A DNA stretch of 53,618 nt from Clostridiales bacterium (GTDB lineage Bacteria > Bacillota > Clostridia > Oscillospirales > JAAYOS01): the NCBI GenBank assembly GCA_012520195.1, contig JAAYOS010000064.1, forward strand, positions 1-53,618. Direction: 5' to 3'. Of this stretch, positions 51,991 through 53,618 are shown piece by piece; position 1 is the first letter of the stretch; each line of letters begins with the position of its first letter. The notes beneath the pieces are model-generated. The model saw nothing but the letters and a program-made list of their open reading frames with translations. It was not told where the DNA came from and did no database searches. A program made the translations under genes and the position numbers.

Positions 51991-53487
51991 ATGAAGAGCG
52001 ATATTTTGCTTATTGCATTCTATAACCCCAAAGCATTGGGGGTGAGATATCTTGCAGAGGCGTTGAAGCGAGCAGGGTATATACCACATATCTTATTTCT
52101 AAAGGAGTATAACAGCAAGAAACCGAGTGAGGTAAGTGATTCGGAGCTCACTCTACTAAAAAAGCTTATTGATGATATTGACCCTAAATATATCGGACTT
52201 AGTGTAATGTCTTCGCTATATATCCAGCAAATCATCAGAACCAGCAATTATATAAGGGACAACACTGACTGCACTATAATATGGGGAGGGGTCTACAGTA
52301 CCCTTTTTCCGGAAGAGAGCCTCAATTATGCGGACTATGTTATACGAGGAGAGGGCGAGGGTGCCATCGTAGATTTGATAGATGCTCTATCAGAAGGAGT
52401 GGCCCCTACAAATATCAGAAATCTTGTGTACAAAGTGGAAGATAATCGATGTGTAGAAAATCCTGTGAGGCCTCTTGTTCAGGATCTTGATTTTTTGGGA
52501 TATCCTTGCATAGGGCAGCCGAATGTATACTATATTACCGGCAATAAGCTCATTGAGGGTGACCCGCAGCTTAGGTCGTTGACATATGAGACAACAGCCT
52601 CAAGGGGTTGTCCGTTTTCCTGCTCTTATTGCAGTACAGTAAATCTTAGACGAATATATCAGGGAAAGGGTAAATATGTTCGCTTTAGAAGTGTTGACAG
52701 CGTCATTGGAGAGCTTGTAGAGGCGAAGAAGAAAATGAGACGTCTCAAACTTATACATTTTTGGGATGAGATATTTTCCGACGAGAAGAGTTGGATAGAA
52801 GAGTTCAGTTTGCGTTATAAGAGGGAAGTTGGTATTCCATTCACGGTTTGGGGCCATCCGTTGAAGGTCAATGAATGGACGATTAAGGGACTTGTGAACG
52901 CAGGTCTATACCGAATGGTAGTAGGCATTCAGAGTGGCTCTGTGCATGTACGCAAACACATTTTTCACAGACCGGAAAGTCAAAAACAGATTATTGATTC
53001 AAGTAGAATAATTGCAAGGTGTGGCGTTCCTGAGGTTTGCTATGACTTCATGTTACAGCATCCGTTTGAATCCTTGCAGGATCTAGTGGACACATTTGAG
53101 CTATGTCTTACCTTGGAGCAGCCTTTTGAGTTGAACTTGCATGGCCTGAATTTTTTACCGGGTACCGATATTGTAGAGATTGCAGTATCTGAAGGCATAT
53201 TCACCCGTGAGGAAATGCAAAAACATGTATATGGTTCAATGCAAGACCAGTACGACAAGTACTGGGGATATAGTGGCTACAAAAACGAGAGTGAAGAAGC
53301 AAATGTTTGGTGTACACTAATATTTCTAACGCAGTTTAGAAGTTTGCACCCGCTCCTAAGGAGGATTGCCTCGCAGCTTGAAGCGGGGGCAATTCAGCGT
53401 ACTGCTGCATTGTCACTTTTGCGAAAGGTCTATGGCAACATTGTAAATGTAAGGAGAGTCTGGAACAAAGCAAAGTTACTTATGTGA
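51991..53487 (+). CDS. B12-binding radical SAM protein (BchE/class B type)
   Basis: 498 residues from the ATG at 51991, which follows GGAGGAG; an ATG eight codons earlier lacks a ribosome site. An N-terminal cobalamin-binding-like domain (LLIAFYNPKALGVRYLAEAL, YIGLSVMSSLYIQQI, WGGVYSTLFPEESL) leads to a radical SAM core with ASRGCPFSCSYCSTVNL (CxxxCxxC) and the later HFWDEIFSDEKSWIEE and RMVVGIQSGS blocks. Class B enzymes often methylate unactivated carbons or rearrange rings on lipids, pigments or natural products. No pathway genes are adjacent and the substrate is unknown. The gene is flanked by terminator and tRNA promoter, so it stands alone. Confidence 0.88.
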   Translation: MKSDILLIAFYNPKALGVRYLAEALKRAGYIPHILFLKEYNSKKPSEVSDSELTLLKKLIDDIDPKYIGLSVMSSLYIQQIIRTSNYIRDNTDCTIIWGGVYSTLFPEESLNYADYVIRGEGEGAIVDLIDALSEGVAPTNIRNLVYKVEDNRCVENPVRPLVQDLDFLGYPCIGQPNVYYITGNKLIEGDPQLRSLTYETTASRGCPFSCSYCSTVNLRRIYQGKGKYVRFRSVDSVIGELVEAKKKMRRLKLIHFWDEIFSDEKSWIEEFSLRYKREVGIPFTVWGHPLKVNEWTIKGLVNAGLYRMVVGIQSGSVHVRKHIFHRPESQKQIIDSSRIIARCGVPEVCYDFMLQHPFESLQDLVDTFELCLTLEQPFELNLHGLNFLPGTDIVEIAVSEGIFTREEMQKHVYGSMQDQYDKYWGYSGYKNESEEANVWCTLIFLTQFRSLHPLLRRIASQLEAGAIQRTAALSLLRKVYGNIVNVRRVWNKAKLLM

Positions 53488-53502
53488 AATCAAACTTCAT
53501 GC

Positions 53503-53531
53503 TTGACAGCAGTCAGATTATATTGTAGAAT
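53503..53531 (+). promoter_or_regulatory. Promoter of the partial tRNA (or tRNA/rRNA operon)
   Basis: TTGACA (53503-53508) and TAGAAT (53526-53531), 17-bp spacing, the same boxes as the tRNA-Arg promoter. The leader to the tRNA is about 60 nt. Confidence 0.75.
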
Positions 53532-53599
53532 AATAAAGCTTGCGACAGGCAAAAGAATAACAGTTGGCAGATTTCCCAATATCAGGGGTAATGCAATGT

Positions 53600-53618
53600 G
53601 GGGGTATAGCTCAGCTGG
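53600..53618 (+). tRNA. 5' end of a tRNA, probably tRNA-Ala, cut by the window edge
   Basis: The last 19 bases read GGGGGTATAGCTCAGCTGG, the acceptor strand and D-arm start typical of bacterial tRNA-Ala. The anticodon is outside the window. Confidence 0.75.

Overview
This is a chromosomal window from a low-to-mid-GC, endospore-forming Gram-positive anaerobe, most likely a member of the Clostridia (Oscillospirales-like; this placement is inference from gene content, not from a tree). The evidence is sporulation sigma factor SigG, the germination protein YpeB, a SpoIVFA/SpoIVFB-type pair, Clostridia-type B12-binding radical SAM genes, an NfnAB-type transhydrogenase, a sodium-pump decarboxylase beta subunit, strong AGGAGG ribosome sites, and frequent TTG/GTG starts. 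No insertion sequence, prophage, integrase or CRISPR array is visible; almost all of it looks like core chromosome.

Layout. 1-4130: a strong promoter, a 28-codon leader ORF and a transcription attenuator in front of a heterodimeric multidrug-type ABC exporter. 4207-7265: YerC-like repressor, methyltransferase, Hsp33 and a YihY membrane protein in one run. 7272-10689: PdxA (minus), sigG (plus) and ypeB (minus). 10857-16332: an operon of aminotransferase, trpS, a TagO/WecA-type transferase, the UDP-GlcNAc 2-epimerase and a secreted protein, linking to cell-envelope glycopolymers. 16339-17508: a minus-strand cassette of three small unrecognised proteins, two of which share a repeated motif. 17727-23623: nth (minus), then glyA, rarA and nfnAB. 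23728-27959: SpoIVFA/FB-like pair, then a radical SAM/DUF2344 pair.

27960-29310 is a repeat-rich, mostly non-coding stretch around one small monooxygenase-like gene. 29311-34577 holds rlmB followed by an unusual group: an 836-residue protein with the architecture of a P1B-type ATPase but with its catalytic motifs replaced, a TraX-like membrane protein, and a soluble sensor-kinase-like protein whose phospho-accepting histidine is replaced by threonine. 34738-42834 is housekeeping: gap, secG and prfB (minus), secA, pgeF and a lipoprotein solute-binding protein. 42871-44747: tRNA-Arg(CCT) and pncB. 44785-49540 (minus): SMC-like ATPase and metallophosphoesterase (YhaN/YhaO type) downstream of oadB and a 39-codon OadG-like gene. 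49950-53618: a terminator-ended non-coding segment that may be a small RNA, tRNA-Gln(CTG), a PrsA-type foldase, a B12-type radical SAM protein, and the 5' end of a further tRNA cut by the window edge.

The observations most worth following are (i) the five-segment leader-peptide attenuator in front of the ABC exporter, whose mutually exclusive helices can be read directly from the sequence; (ii) the catalytically dead P-type ATPase homologue, with a dead-looking histidine kinase two genes away; and (iii) the three-gene small-protein cassette. All are sequence-based proposals; no database search was run.
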